A stretch of 64,000 nucleotides of DNA from an uncultured Anaeromusa sp. (GTDB taxonomy: Bacteria; Bacillota; Negativicutes; Anaeromusales; Anaeromusaceae): contig NZ_OY764901.1 in the NCBI RefSeq assembly GCF_963668665.1, positions 610,501 to 674,500 of the forward strand, read 5' to 3'. The notes below the pieces were generated by a model. The model had not been told where the DNA came from. It saw only the letters and a list, made by a program, of their open reading frames with translations, and did no database searches. Shown here in pieces: positions 51,465-60,449 of the stretch (position 1 is the stretch's first letter; every line of letters starts with the position of its first letter). Position numbers and translations under genes: made by a program.

Positions 51465-52713
51465 AGAAAATACTGTACTGATTGGCTGCAGGACGCAGCT
51501 TATGAAGGCTCCACATGTCGAGCAACGCACCGCTAACTTTAAACGCCTTGACTAGCAGCATCGTGTGACCAACCTCCACCGTCAGATAGTTCGGTTCGTC
51601 CAGCGGGTTGTAAAAGCTTTCATTCCAAGGCTGCCGCGCCGGGTCTGGATACGTTTTGGCGCCGCTGCGCCCAGTAGCTACGTGGACAGTGCCAGGAAAA
51701 CCGTTCCCGTTGCCATCTAGAGGAACGGAGCGAGCATAGACATGTTCATGCGCCGTGAAGACGACATCTACTTTGGCTTCCTGCAAAATCGGCACAAAAG
51801 CGTTGCGAAGAATGGCCGAATCCTTTGCCTTGCGATTGCCGTAAAACGGGCGATGCGTCAATACAATATTCCAAGACTTGCGGCTATGAGCCAAATCTTT
51901 TTTCAGCCATTCCTGCTGCAAAAAAAGACTGTACGGCACAAAGGCCCGTTCTTCTCCCATCTGGCTGTCCAGCACCGCTACATGGACGTCTCCATACTCT
52001 AGGGAATACACTTGGCCGCGCAGTTCCGCCGGCCCGTTACGAGGCAAAGAAAGTTGCGACGTAAACAACTGCGGTCGCGAATAGGTTCGATTTGGCGTAT
52101 AGGTTTCGTGATTGCCGACAACCGGTACTACTGGGATGGAATCAATCACACCTTGACCCGCTTCCAGCCAGCCTTTCCACTGCCCATAATCCTGACCCAC
52201 GTCCACCAAGTCTCCCATATTCACCATAAACGCCGCATCCGGATTAGCCTGAAGGGCTTTTTTCAAAGTATTCCCCCAAAGTTGGTAAGTAACGCTTTGG
52301 GAATCTCCGAAAACCAGAAACTTTACTTTTGAAGATTGATAGGGAGCCGTCCGAAAAGAACGCCAAGCGCTCCAAGTAACTCCGTCTCCTACACGATATG
52401 TATAGCGAACTCCCGGGCGCAATTGTCGCAAGGTAGCCGTAAATTGCTTCACTTCGCCTAAATTGGTCGCCAATACCGCCGCTTGCGCAGGTACCGTGCG
52501 AAACGCCCCGACTGCCGCAGGCCTTGCAGCAGCTTCACCGTACTGGACCAAGCCTGCTCCTGTGTCCATCTTCCAGGAAATAGTCTGCGTTGTAGCCGAT
52601 TCCTCGCTCCAGGTCAAAACAATCTGTTCTGGAGCTGGCGACGCTGCGACTAAAGAACTCCAACTAAATAACCACAGCATGCTCCCTAGCCAGCCTAGAT
52701 ATATTTTTTTCAT
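51463..52713 (-). CDS. Secreted purple-acid-phosphatase-like metallophosphoesterase
   Basis: A 416-residue exported enzyme. A signal peptide covers residues 1-25 (YLGWLGSMLWLFSWSSLVAA). A fibronectin-type N-terminal domain lies at about 30-125 and includes LRQLRPGVRYTYRVGDG. The metallophosphoesterase core has VFGDSQ, NMGDLVDVGQDYGQW, VVGNHETY, LTHRPFYG and FTAHEHVYARS, the di-metal ligands. This two-domain layout is that of purple acid phosphatases, which free phosphate from organic esters outside the cytoplasm. ATG 52713 begins it. The stop codon overlaps palindromic element copy B. It is monocistronic. Confidence 0.9.
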   Translation of the reverse strand: MKKIYLGWLGSMLWLFSWSSLVAASPAPEQIVLTWSEESATTQTISWKMDTGAGLVQYGEAAARPAAVGAFRTVPAQAAVLATNLGEVKQFTATLRQLRPGVRYTYRVGDGVTWSAWRSFRTAPYQSSKVKFLVFGDSQSVTYQLWGNTLKKALQANPDAAFMVNMGDLVDVGQDYGQWKGWLEAGQGVIDSIPVVPVVGNHETYTPNRTYSRPQLFTSQLSLPRNGPAELRGQVYSLEYGDVHVAVLDSQMGEERAFVPYSLFLQQEWLKKDLAHSRKSWNIVLTHRPFYGNRKAKDSAILRNAFVPILQEAKVDVVFTAHEHVYARSVPLDGNGNGFPGTVHVATGRSGAKTYPDPARQPWNESFYNPLDEPNYLTVEVGHTMLLVKAFKVSGALLDMWSLHKLRPAANQYSIF

Positions 52714-53004
52714 ACTTGCTTCGCCTTAGCTTTCTTTAATTTTGTTGCCCTTTTCGGCAGCAAGAAATCATTTCCCTTCTTTTCATAGTCAATTCTAGTG
52801 AATCGGTTTCTATTTTCTTCTGAATCTATCGTTAGTCAGTCTCTCCCCCTATATACCTGCGTCTTCCAGCGATTTTTACGTTCTAGCGCTCCTCTCCCTG
52901 ACTTATGAGTCAAATTGTTCTTTTTCCGCAGCTGCATTGAGCAAACTCGTATGTTATAATATAAAAATTGTTAGTACAACCATCATCGTTAAGGAGACTT
53001 TTTT

Positions 53005-53562
53005 TTGCAAAATCTAACACAAACCATTAGTAAAAATTTAGCCAAATTGCGTCTTCAAAATCGCCTCAGTCTAGACAAACTCTCGGAGCGTTCCGGCGTA
53101 AGCAAGGCCATGCTCAGCCAGATTGAACGTGGCGAATCCAACCCTACCGTCAATACGCTCTGGAAAATCGCCACAGGCCTGCGTGTTTCTTTTTATGATT
53201 TACTGCAGGAAGACAGGCAGGAAATCGAGCTCGTACGTCACGCTTCTTGCCCGCTTATAAACGATACTGCCAACGGCCTATCGCTTTTCTCTCTTTTTCC
53301 TTTTAAATCCGACAAGCCTTTTGAAGTATTCACTGCCAAACTGCAGCCGCAGTGCACGCATTTTGCATCTCCCCACGCTGTCGGCTCAGAAGAATACGTG
53401 CTGCTGAGCAAAGGCGCCTTATACATACACGTGAACAACACTGACTACAAGTTACAAGGCGGCGACGCCCTGCGCTTTCCCGCCGGTCAGCCTCATCACT
53501 ATCATAATCCCGGCCTCCATGAGCTTTCTTTTCATTGCATGCTCTACCATGCCTGCTCATAA
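53005..53562 (+). CDS. XRE-type regulator with C-terminal cupin domain
   Basis: A 185-residue transcription factor. The HTH occupies about 8-62 (KLRLQNRLSLDKLSERSGVS, then KAMLSQIERGESNPTVNTLW). A small-molecule cupin domain covers roughly 105-180 (EEYVLLSKGALYIHVNN, RFPAGQPHHYHNPG). Such proteins (PuuR/SutR-like) sense amino acids, polyamines or sulfur compounds. Translation starts at TTG 53005, after AAGGAG. A TATAAT box at 52955-52960 and an inverted repeat TTGT-TAGT-ACAA near 52968 suggest promoter and operator. The 290-bp gap before it shows nothing else. It has its own terminator. Confidence 0.88.
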   Translation: MQNLTQTISKNLAKLRLQNRLSLDKLSERSGVSKAMLSQIERGESNPTVNTLWKIATGLRVSFYDLLQEDRQEIELVRHASCPLINDTANGLSLFSLFPFKSDKPFEVFTAKLQPQCTHFASPHAVGSEEYVLLSKGALYIHVNNTDYKLQGGDALRFPAGQPHHYHNPGLHELSFHCMLYHACS

Positions 53563-53565
53563 AAC

Positions 53566-53604
53566 AGACCGCGCTTGGCAACAACAACTTGCCTAGCGCG
53601 GTCT
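53566..53604. terminator. Terminator between the XRE-cupin gene and the diguanylate cyclase
   Basis: AGACCGCGCTTGGCAA pairs with TTGCCTAGCGCGGTCT (one mismatch) around six bases, followed by ATTCTTTT. The genes are convergent, so it may serve both. Confidence 0.8.
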
Positions 53605-53635
53605 ATTCTTTTCAATCAACAGTAAAATCATGCTC

Positions 53636-55675
53636 TTAAAATAACACGACTTTGTTTCTGCCGCTTTTTTTCGCCTGATACAAGGCGTCATCCGCCCGTT
53701 TCAACCAAGATTCCAGCGTATCCTCGCTCATAAACTCCGCCACGCCGATACTTACCGTCAAAATCAATTGCAACGAGGACATTGGCTTGTTCGCCATCTC
53801 CCGCCGCAGCTTCTCCGCTGCCGCTAATGCCGCCTCGCTAGTGCTGCATGGCAGCAATACGGCAAATTCCTCGCCGCCCCAACGATAAATCGAGTCTACG
53901 ACACGGAGATTTTGCTGAATCCGTTCCACCACTTCCACTAAAACCTGATCCCCCAGCAGGTGCCCGTGCTCATCATTAATCTGCTTGAAGAAATCAATGT
54001 CAATAAGCAAAATAGATACCGCTTCCCGATAACGCTGGCTGCGCAACATTTCTTGTTCCGCTGTTTCTTCAAACTTGCGGCGGTTCCAAGCGCCAGTCAA
54101 GCGATCCGTCAGCGCCACTTCCTCCAAATGCTCATTCGCCAGGCGCAGCTTACGGTTGCTTTCCTCCAGCATTCTCCAGGCCATTTGCAAATCAATCTGC
54201 TGTTCTTCACTGCGCTGCAGTTCTTCACGCAGCCGGACTTTAACCTGCACCTTTTCCAAGGCAATGGCCGCCAAAAAAGCGTATTGCTCTAATAAGCCCA
54301 ATTGCTCTTCATTGGGAACGAACTGCTCCTTGCGCCAAGAAATACAAAAGATACCCAGCATCCGGCCGCCGCTGTTCAACGGATATACGAGCATCGTGCT
54401 GACCTGGTCCATTTCTGGGGCTTTCAATTTACAGGGAAACCGCTGGTAGTCTGGCACATAGAGCATTTTCCCCAACTTCAGCACCTCGCCGCTGGCGCCT
54501 TCGCCTTTTTTGATTTCACGCTGCGGCAATTCGCTGTAAAGTCCTATAGCGTAGTTTACTTCCAATTTATCGCTCTCATTAACAACAGATATATAACCGT
54601 CCGGCGCCCCCATAAGCTGTACCGCATCGTTAATGATCGTTTTTAGCAAATCCCCCACTTCATCCCGGTCTTGCACTAAATGTCCGGTTATCATCTGTAA
54701 AGAAGCTATTTGCCTGGCAAAATCCTCTACCTGCCGCTTTAGCCGATTCTCCTTGCGAAGACGCCGCACCAGCCAAGCACCGACAACGCTGATCAAAATA
54801 CTGCCGCCCGCAGATATCCACCGGTAAAAACGTTTCCGTTCATTCATGGCTGCTTTAATCTGCTGAACATCCACGCCAACAGCAACAAGCAACGGATATT
54901 TCTCCAAGGAATGATAATGAAAAACTCTTTCCAACCCTTGATTTTCTTGTGAAAATTCAACTTGATCAAACGGCTGCATTACCGCCTGCTGCACTAAAAA
55001 TTTTCCAAGCGCATCCTGCTTGCCGCCAAGTGCCGCTGCAGGTTCACAGACCCGCAAAACGCCATCCAGACCGACAACCACCAGCACACTGTCGCCCTCC
55101 AGCTCCATTTCCCAAAGAAAGTCTGTCAGCTCTTGCGCGGGGCTTGCCGCAAAGGCCACGCCGCGAAAGTTTCCGTCCCTATCATATATGCCTCGGCTCC
55201 AAGTCAAATGGCGCTCTTCACCGGCAGGAGGCGCGCTATAAAGGCCATCGTTCCTCTGCTGTTGATGGTAGCGAAAAAATGCTTCATCTCCAACAAATGC
55301 GCGTCGTTCCAACCCCAGGTAGGACGTCGTGACGCGCCCGGTTTCATCCGCTACGGCCAAGGAGCTCACAAGCCCCTGATACAGAAAATCCAGATGTATT
55401 ACTGGCGCATCCGGCTGCCCCTGCAAACGATTATGGTTCTGCCGCACCAGCTTCAGCGAATTATCAATTTGCCGGACTGTATGCTGCACATGATCGGCAA
55501 AAGCGCGGCTATAGGTAGCGCCTACCCGGATGGCATCCCTTTTTTCAATCTGCTCTTCAATGGAAATCCGGTGCCAAGTAGAAGACCAAAGCAACAACAG
55601 CATACACAAGCTTAAAAAAAGAATCAGCCACTCAAGAGCAATGGGCTGTCCCGCCCACGCTGGCTTTCGCTTCAT
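53636..55675 (-). CDS. Membrane diguanylate cyclase (Cache-GAF-GGDEF)
   Basis: A 679-residue sensor enzyme. A span lies near 14-32. An extracytoplasmic PAS/Cache-like sensor covers about 40-280 and a second span is near 288-305. A GAF-like domain covers about 345-480 and includes VYPLNSGGRMLGIFCISW. A short coiled coil follows. The C-terminal GGDEF domain has the active loop YRWGGEEFAVLLP and, five residues earlier, the RVVD product-inhibition site. It should make c-di-GMP from two GTP, with feedback inhibition. I start it at ATG 55675 (GGAGCG upstream). It is the counterpart of the HD-GYP protein at 26152. Confidence 0.93.
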   Translation of the reverse strand: MKRKPAWAGQPIALEWLILFLSLCMLLLLWSSTWHRISIEEQIEKRDAIRVGATYSRAFADHVQHTVRQIDNSLKLVRQNHNRLQGQPDAPVIHLDFLYQGLVSSLAVADETGRVTTSYLGLERRAFVGDEAFFRYHQQQRNDGLYSAPPAGEERHLTWSRGIYDRDGNFRGVAFAASPAQELTDFLWEMELEGDSVLVVVGLDGVLRVCEPAAALGGKQDALGKFLVQQAVMQPFDQVEFSQENQGLERVFHYHSLEKYPLLVAVGVDVQQIKAAMNERKRFYRWISAGGSILISVVGAWLVRRLRKENRLKRQVEDFARQIASLQMITGHLVQDRDEVGDLLKTIINDAVQLMGAPDGYISVVNESDKLEVNYAIGLYSELPQREIKKGEGASGEVLKLGKMLYVPDYQRFPCKLKAPEMDQVSTMLVYPLNSGGRMLGIFCISWRKEQFVPNEEQLGLLEQYAFLAAIALEKVQVKVRLREELQRSEEQQIDLQMAWRMLEESNRKLRLANEHLEEVALTDRLTGAWNRRKFEETAEQEMLRSQRYREAVSILLIDIDFFKQINDEHGHLLGDQVLVEVVERIQQNLRVVDSIYRWGGEEFAVLLPCSTSEAALAAAEKLRREMANKPMSSLQLILTVSIGVAEFMSEDTLESWLKRADDALYQAKKSGRNKVVLF

Positions 55676-55929
55676 TTGCGGCACGCTCCTCTCGCCTTGC
55701 AACTGTAAAAGTATGCCATTTTCATTTCTCGCTGTTATATTCCATATAGCAAGCTTTAATCCCTTTCATCGCTTCTAGTTTCTTTACTTTCCTCTAGCAA
55801 CGGCGCTGAGGCTCCGGAAATGTGCTAAAATAAAAGAAGTGAGCAAAATTGCCGCCAACGAAAATTTTACTAAAAATCTCATTAAGGCTATACGATGTTA
55901 AATGCTCGTCATTGGAAAGGATGAAATAT

Positions 55930-57363
55930 ATGTTTTATAAGGATTTAGAGCGGCTAATTGATGAAAAAAAACAACGCTGGACCAAGGCCAGCGATCAGAT
56001 TTGGAACTATGCCGAAACAAAATTCCAAGAAACGCGATCCAGCGAAATGCTCCGCTCGCTTTTAACGCAAGAAGGCTTCGCCGTCGAAACCGGCGTAGCC
56101 GATTTGCCCACTGCCTTTGTCGCCTCCTTTGGCAGCGGCGCGCCAGTCATTGCGTTTCTCGGCGAATATGACGCCCTGTCCGGTTTGAGCCAGCAGGACG
56201 GCCTCGCTGAAAAAATTCCCCTTATCGAAGGAGGCAACGGCCATGGCTGCGGCCATCACCTGCTCGGAGTCGGTTCCCTGGCGGCAGCCGTCGCGACTAA
56301 AGAAATTCTCAAAGAAAACAAGCTTCCCGGAACGGTGCGCTACTATGGCTGCCCCGGCGAAGAGGGCGGTTCCGGAAAAGCCTTTATGGCCCGCGCCGGC
56401 GTCTTTGGGGATGTCGACGCCGCCTTGACCTGGCACCCGTTGACGCACAACGCCATCTGGTCCACCCGTTTCTTAGGCAACTACCAAGTCGCGTTCCGCT
56501 TTCACGGCAAGAGTTCACATGCCGCTTCCGCGCCGCATGTGGGACGGAGCGCCTTAGACGCCGTAGAACTCATGAACATCGGCGTTAATTACCTCCGGGA
56601 GCATGTCGTCCCGGACGCGCGCATGCACTACGCCATCACCAACAGCGGCGGCGCTTCGCCCAACGTCGTCCCAAGCGAGGCGGAAGTGCTGTATCTTCTG
56701 CGGGCGCCGGAGCTGGCCCAGGTTCAAGATATTTACGAACGAGTCTGCTCCATCGCTCATGGGGCCGCCTTAATGACCGGCACTACCCATGAAGTCCTTT
56801 TTCAAAAAGCATGCTCCAATTACATTCCGAACAACGCCTTAGAAACGGTCATGTATCGCCACTTGCAGCAAGTGGCTCTCCCTGCGTTACCGGAAAACGA
56901 GCAGGAACTAGCGCAACAGCTTCACCAAACCATGACGCAAGAGGATTTGCAAAACGATCTGCATATGGCGGAATTGCTTTTAGGAGGACAGCACCGCGAG
57001 CTGCTGCCTGGCATCCGCAAGCAGCTTGTCTCTGACTGCGTTCTGCCCCATGTTCATGCAGCTTCTCTGCTGCCTGGTTCCAGTGATGTCGGCGACGTCA
57101 GTTGGCTGGTACCGACCGCACAGTGCAGCACCGCCTGCTATGTATTCGGCACGCCTGGCCATTCCTGGCAAATGGTAGCCCAAGGAACTTCTTCTTTAGC
57201 GCACCAAGGCATGCTGACCGCTGCCAAAGCCCTAGCCCGCACCGCGCTGGAGCTTTTCACCCAGCCCGAACTGATTCAGGCCGCCAAAGCCGAGCTGCTT
57301 CAGACCTTGGATGGCCGCACCTACCAGTGCCCCATTCCTCCTGATGTGCAGCCACCGCTTTAA
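55930..57363 (+). CDS. M20-family amidohydrolase (AbgB/p-aminobenzoyl-glutamate hydrolase-like)
   Basis: A 477-residue metallopeptidase-fold enzyme. Metal-binding features include GEYDALSGLSQQ and GNGHGCGHHLLGVGSLAAAV near 95-120, PGEEGGSGKAFM near 145, TWHPLTHN near 170, and HSWQMVAQG near the end. A dimerisation domain with FHGKSSHAASAPHVGRSALD sits in the middle. It is closest in style to AbgB, which cleaves p-aminobenzoyl-glutamate or other N-acyl amino acids. The start is ATG 55930; an earlier frame is unlikely because the ribosome site AAAGGA lies between. It is convergent with the dicarboxylate/amino-acid symporter, so a peptide or amino-acid role is plausible. Confidence 0.88.
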   Translation: MFYKDLERLIDEKKQRWTKASDQIWNYAETKFQETRSSEMLRSLLTQEGFAVETGVADLPTAFVASFGSGAPVIAFLGEYDALSGLSQQDGLAEKIPLIEGGNGHGCGHHLLGVGSLAAAVATKEILKENKLPGTVRYYGCPGEEGGSGKAFMARAGVFGDVDAALTWHPLTHNAIWSTRFLGNYQVAFRFHGKSSHAASAPHVGRSALDAVELMNIGVNYLREHVVPDARMHYAITNSGGASPNVVPSEAEVLYLLRAPELAQVQDIYERVCSIAHGAALMTGTTHEVLFQKACSNYIPNNALETVMYRHLQQVALPALPENEQELAQQLHQTMTQEDLQNDLHMAELLLGGQHRELLPGIRKQLVSDCVLPHVHAASLLPGSSDVGDVSWLVPTAQCSTACYVFGTPGHSWQMVAQGTSSLAHQGMLTAAKALARTALELFTQPELIQAAKAELLQTLDGRTYQCPIPPDVQPPL

Positions 57364-57400
57364 AGCTAAAAAACACGATTTTTTTTATAAGTTAATGCAT

Positions 57401-57451
57401 AAAAAGGGCCAGGCAATCACTTGGTAAAAAGTGCTTGCCTGGCCCTTTTTT
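57401..57451. terminator. Bidirectional terminator between the M20 and symporter genes
   Basis: AAAAAGGGCCAGGCAA and TTGCCTGGCCCTTTTT pair perfectly over 16 bp, extended inside by CACTT/AAGTG. It lies between convergent genes. Confidence 0.92.
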
Positions 57452-57469
57452 GATTCTTGTGCTTTGCGT

Positions 57470-58759
57470 TTAGCTTGCCGCTTCCTGACAATCTTCTTCC
57501 TGCTCATTCAAGCTAGCAGCCAGCCAATTTTTCCCTTCCACCAGACGCGCCACCAGCATAGAGCAAGCCACGTTTCCGGTGGAGTTAAGCAGCGTCGCTG
57601 GCGCGTCAATAATGGTACTGATAACCGCAATGATCGGCAGCACTTCCGGCGAAAAGCCGTACACGCTGATAATCAGCATTTCGCCGATCATGCCGCCTCC
57701 CGGAATGGCCCCCATGACAGCGCCAACAAGGAAAGAAACCCCGATAATTCCCAGCCAGGTTCCCCAGCTTGTCATATCCATACCGAACAAGCCAAAGAGA
57801 AAGGTAATTTTTAGCACGCCCCCGAACACCGAACCGTCCTTGTGCAAATTAGCCCCCAAAGGAATGACGGTCTCCACCATATCCGCCGGCACCCCCATCT
57901 TCTTGGCGGCAATCAAATTGACGGGAATGGACGCGGCGCTGGAACAGGTAGCAATGGCCGTCAAGGATGGCGGCAGCGCGTTGCGCCAGAAAACACCCAC
58001 ACCCTGCTTGCCTGCCGCCAAATACGCATAGAGCGTAAAGAAACCGAAATAATAAATGACGGTCAATACCAAATACACAACAAATGTATTTAAATAGCCT
58101 TGCAAGATCTGTGTGCCCAGCTCACCCACCACATTGGCAAAATATGCGCCTAAACCAATCGGCGCGTAGTACATTATCAGTTGGACCATTTTCATCATTA
58201 CCTGGGTTGCCGCCGCCAAAAAGGATGCTACTGGTTTCGCCGCCTCGCCAGCAAGGGCCGTTGCCAAACCAGTCAGGCCAGCCAATACAATCAGTGGCAA
58301 AATATGCGACTTAGAGAGTACCTGTGAAAAATCGCTTACCGTAAAGGTTTTGACTAATTGTTCCGCCGTATTCAGCTGCTTCGCCTTTTCTGGCGCACCG
58401 CCTTCGGCAGCAACTACGCTTTGCAGCGTAGCAAAATTAATACCTTCTGTGGGGTTCATGGCGACAGTCACGCCTAACCCCAGCGCAGCAGACAGCAACG
58501 CTGTAACTACAAATACGACCACCACACTGCTCATAATCTTTCCTAAACGGCGCATTTCCCCGCCCATCGAGGCGATGGCCGAAGCAATGCTAAAAAACAC
58601 CATAGGCACGATAATCATAAAGAGCAAGTTCAAAAACAAATCCCCAAGCGGCTTCAATACCACCGCCTCCGGTCCCATGACGACCCCTAGAACCCCTCCC
58701 GCCAATACGGCAAACAGCAAGATGATGGAAAACATATACTCCTTAGCAATCTCTTTCAT
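57470..58759 (-). CDS. Dicarboxylate/amino acid:cation symporter (DAACS family)
   Basis: A 429-residue membrane protein of the GltP/DctA fold: eight spans plus two re-entrant hairpins. Family motifs include ATCSSAASIPVNLIAAKKMG (the serine-rich hairpin), IPLGANLHKDGSVFGGVLKI, and the C-terminal DAPATLLNSTGNVACSMLVA. It takes up glutamate, aspartate, C4-dicarboxylates or hydroxylated amino acids with Na+ or H+. It starts at ATG 58759 and has no operon partner. The serine at the hairpin tip and the asparagine in NSTGNV are those expected for substrate and ion binding. Confidence 0.93.
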   Translation of the reverse strand: MKEIAKEYMFSIILLFAVLAGGVLGVVMGPEAVVLKPLGDLFLNLLFMIIVPMVFFSIASAIASMGGEMRRLGKIMSSVVVVFVVTALLSAALGLGVTVAMNPTEGINFATLQSVVAAEGGAPEKAKQLNTAEQLVKTFTVSDFSQVLSKSHILPLIVLAGLTGLATALAGEAAKPVASFLAAATQVMMKMVQLIMYYAPIGLGAYFANVVGELGTQILQGYLNTFVVYLVLTVIYYFGFFTLYAYLAAGKQGVGVFWRNALPPSLTAIATCSSAASIPVNLIAAKKMGVPADMVETVIPLGANLHKDGSVFGGVLKITFLFGLFGMDMTSWGTWLGIIGVSFLVGAVMGAIPGGGMIGEMLIISVYGFSPEVLPIIAVISTIIDAPATLLNSTGNVACSMLVARLVEGKNWLAASLNEQEEDCQEAAS

Positions 58760-59106
58760 TTTTTACACTTCCTAACTTCTTTTCGACCAGCAGCTTAGCT
58801 TGCGCCTTAGAGTTATAAAAACGCACTCAGCCAGCACAGACCCTTCTTCCATGCTGTCCAAGTGCGCCATCGCAACCTCAATCGACCACGGCCTCACCTG
58901 GCGTGTTAGTCCTGTCAGCCTGCGGATCTTTATAATTGTAATCTAGTTCGCCACTGCTTTTTAAAGTCCTGTCAGTTTCCTTTATGGTTCAATAACATTT
59001 TGTAAAATTCTTAAAATCATTTTCCAATACGATTGATGCTATAATCAAACTAATTGCTATGTATGAGCTCTTCAAGCACACTGTTTTTAAGAAAGAAGGT
59101 TTTCTC
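58760..59106. promoter_or_regulatory. Divergent promoter region, symporter and GNAT genes
   Basis: This 347-bp region holds no gene I can support. A TATAAT box at 59040-59045 is a good -10 for the rightward GNAT gene. The 11-base string AGTCCTGTCAG occurs twice (near 58910 and 58967), possibly a binding site pair. Nothing else is recognisable. Confidence 0.45.
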
Positions 59107-59601
59107 ATGACCATCGCTATCCGCAACGCCTGCGCGCAAGACGCCGCAGCCGTCGCCGCTATCGAAGCACTATGTTTCCCCGCCGCCGAAGCGGCTTCCG
59201 CCGCAACAATCGCCGCACGTATTGCCGCTTTTCCCGCTTATTTTTTTGTGGCGGAAGAAAATGGCGCCCTAATCGGCTTCGTCAACGGCTGCGTCACCAA
59301 CAGCCCTATCATTGAAGATGAACTTTTCCAAGACCCAAGCCGCCATATCCCCAGCGGAACTCATGCGGCCATTTTCGGCCTGGATGTCGTTCCCAAACGG
59401 CGACGCCAAGGCGTCGCCGCGCAATTGATGCGCCACTTCATCAGTGAAGCGCAACGGCAGGGACAACGCCATGTCATCCTTACCTGCAAAAAACATCTGA
59501 TTCGCTATTACGAAACCTTCGGTTATGCAAATAACGGCCTTTCGCAATCCATCCACGGAGGTGCCGAATGGTACGATATGACTTTGGATTTAGAACGCTA
59601 A
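59107..59601 (+). CDS. GNAT family N-acetyltransferase
   Basis: A 164-residue acetyltransferase. The acetyl-CoA site is FGLDVVPKRRRQGVAAQLMR near 97-116 (the V-x-x-x-x-R-x-x-G-x-A pattern). An N-terminal AIEALCFPAAEAAS region and HLIRYYETFGYANNGLS recall the arylalkylamine acetyltransferase-like branch. The acceptor is unknown. ATG 59107 follows GAAGG by seven bases. The gene's last four bases overlap the convergent polysaccharide-deacetylase gene, leaving no room for a dedicated terminator. Confidence 0.9.
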   Translation: MTIAIRNACAQDAAAVAAIEALCFPAAEAASAATIAARIAAFPAYFFVAEENGALIGFVNGCVTNSPIIEDELFQDPSRHIPSGTHAAIFGLDVVPKRRRQGVAAQLMRHFISEAQRQGQRHVILTCKKHLIRYYETFGYANNGLSQSIHGGAEWYDMTLDLER

Positions 59602-60410
59602 TCTAAATAATCCAGCAAAGAAGCATCTTCCGTTGTTTCCAGGCGATCCAATATCGCGTCGAAATCCGTATAGCTAAAAACAGGAATGCGCCGCAGCAGA
59701 TAGGGATTGTCTTTGTCCGGGCGGTTGACACCCGGCAGCACCGTAAACGCCCCAGTATAACCGCTCTGCTCAGTTTTCCTTGTTACCTCGGCATTGTAAA
59801 AACCTCCGGGATAGGCAAAATAATCAATGGACTGCCCCGCCAGACGCTCTACGCCGCGGCGGCTTTGGGCCACTTCCTTCTCTAGCTCGGGCGCTGCTAA
59901 TTTTGTCAGATTGGGATGGCTGCGCGTATGGGAGCCAATTTCAATGCCTGCCTTTTCCATCTCTTGAATCTGTTGCACTGAAAGGCGATTCTTGCGGTTA
60001 AAATTACTTTGCACCATAAAAATGGCCGCACGAAACCCTTCCTGTTTGAGCACAGGGAACGCCTGGGTATAGTTATCCTCATAGCCATCGTCAAAGGTTA
60101 TCAGCACTGGCTTCTCCGGCAGCGTGACTGGCTCTCCCCGCATGTAAGCGGTCAAGTCGGCCAAGGAAATACTCCGATAGCCCCGCTCCCGCAATTCCTT
60201 CATTTGCCGGGAAAACTCCGGCGTATCTACATTCAAATACGGATAATCCGGAGCTTCTGCGCCCACATAATGGTATAAAAGCACGGGGATTCCCTTAAAG
60301 CCAGCCTGCGCCTGCACGACGACCGGCAAAAACAGCAAAAGCCCGGCTAAAGCCGCGCTCACCCCTATTTTAAAGCAAGCAAAAACAGTTCTTTTTCTCA
60401 TCAGTTGCAT
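59598..60410 (-). CDS. Secreted polysaccharide deacetylase (carbohydrate esterase 4)
   Basis: A 270-residue exported protein with a signal peptide or anchor at about 13-34 (FKIGVSAALAGLLLFLPVVV). The NodB domain shows LITFDDGYEDNYTQAFPVLK (catalytic base and metal aspartate near 106) and GSHTRSHPNL (HxxxH metal ligands). YFAYPGGFYN supplies the arginine-loop position (here YPGG) and TVLPGVN the end of the fold. Enzymes of this group remove acetyl groups from peptidoglycan or exopolysaccharide. It is divergent from the radical SAM gene and overlaps the GNAT gene tail to tail. Confidence 0.9.
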   Translation of the reverse strand: MQLMRKRTVFACFKIGVSAALAGLLLFLPVVVQAQAGFKGIPVLLYHYVGAEAPDYPYLNVDTPEFSRQMKELRERGYRSISLADLTAYMRGEPVTLPEKPVLITFDDGYEDNYTQAFPVLKQEGFRAAIFMVQSNFNRKNRLSVQQIQEMEKAGIEIGSHTRSHPNLTKLAAPELEKEVAQSRRGVERLAGQSIDYFAYPGGFYNAEVTRKTEQSGYTGAFTVLPGVNRPDKDNPYLLRRIPVFSYTDFDAILDRLETTEDASLLDYLD

Positions 60411-60449
60411 CTCCTAAGCTAGCAATACTATTTTCCGGGAGGAATATTC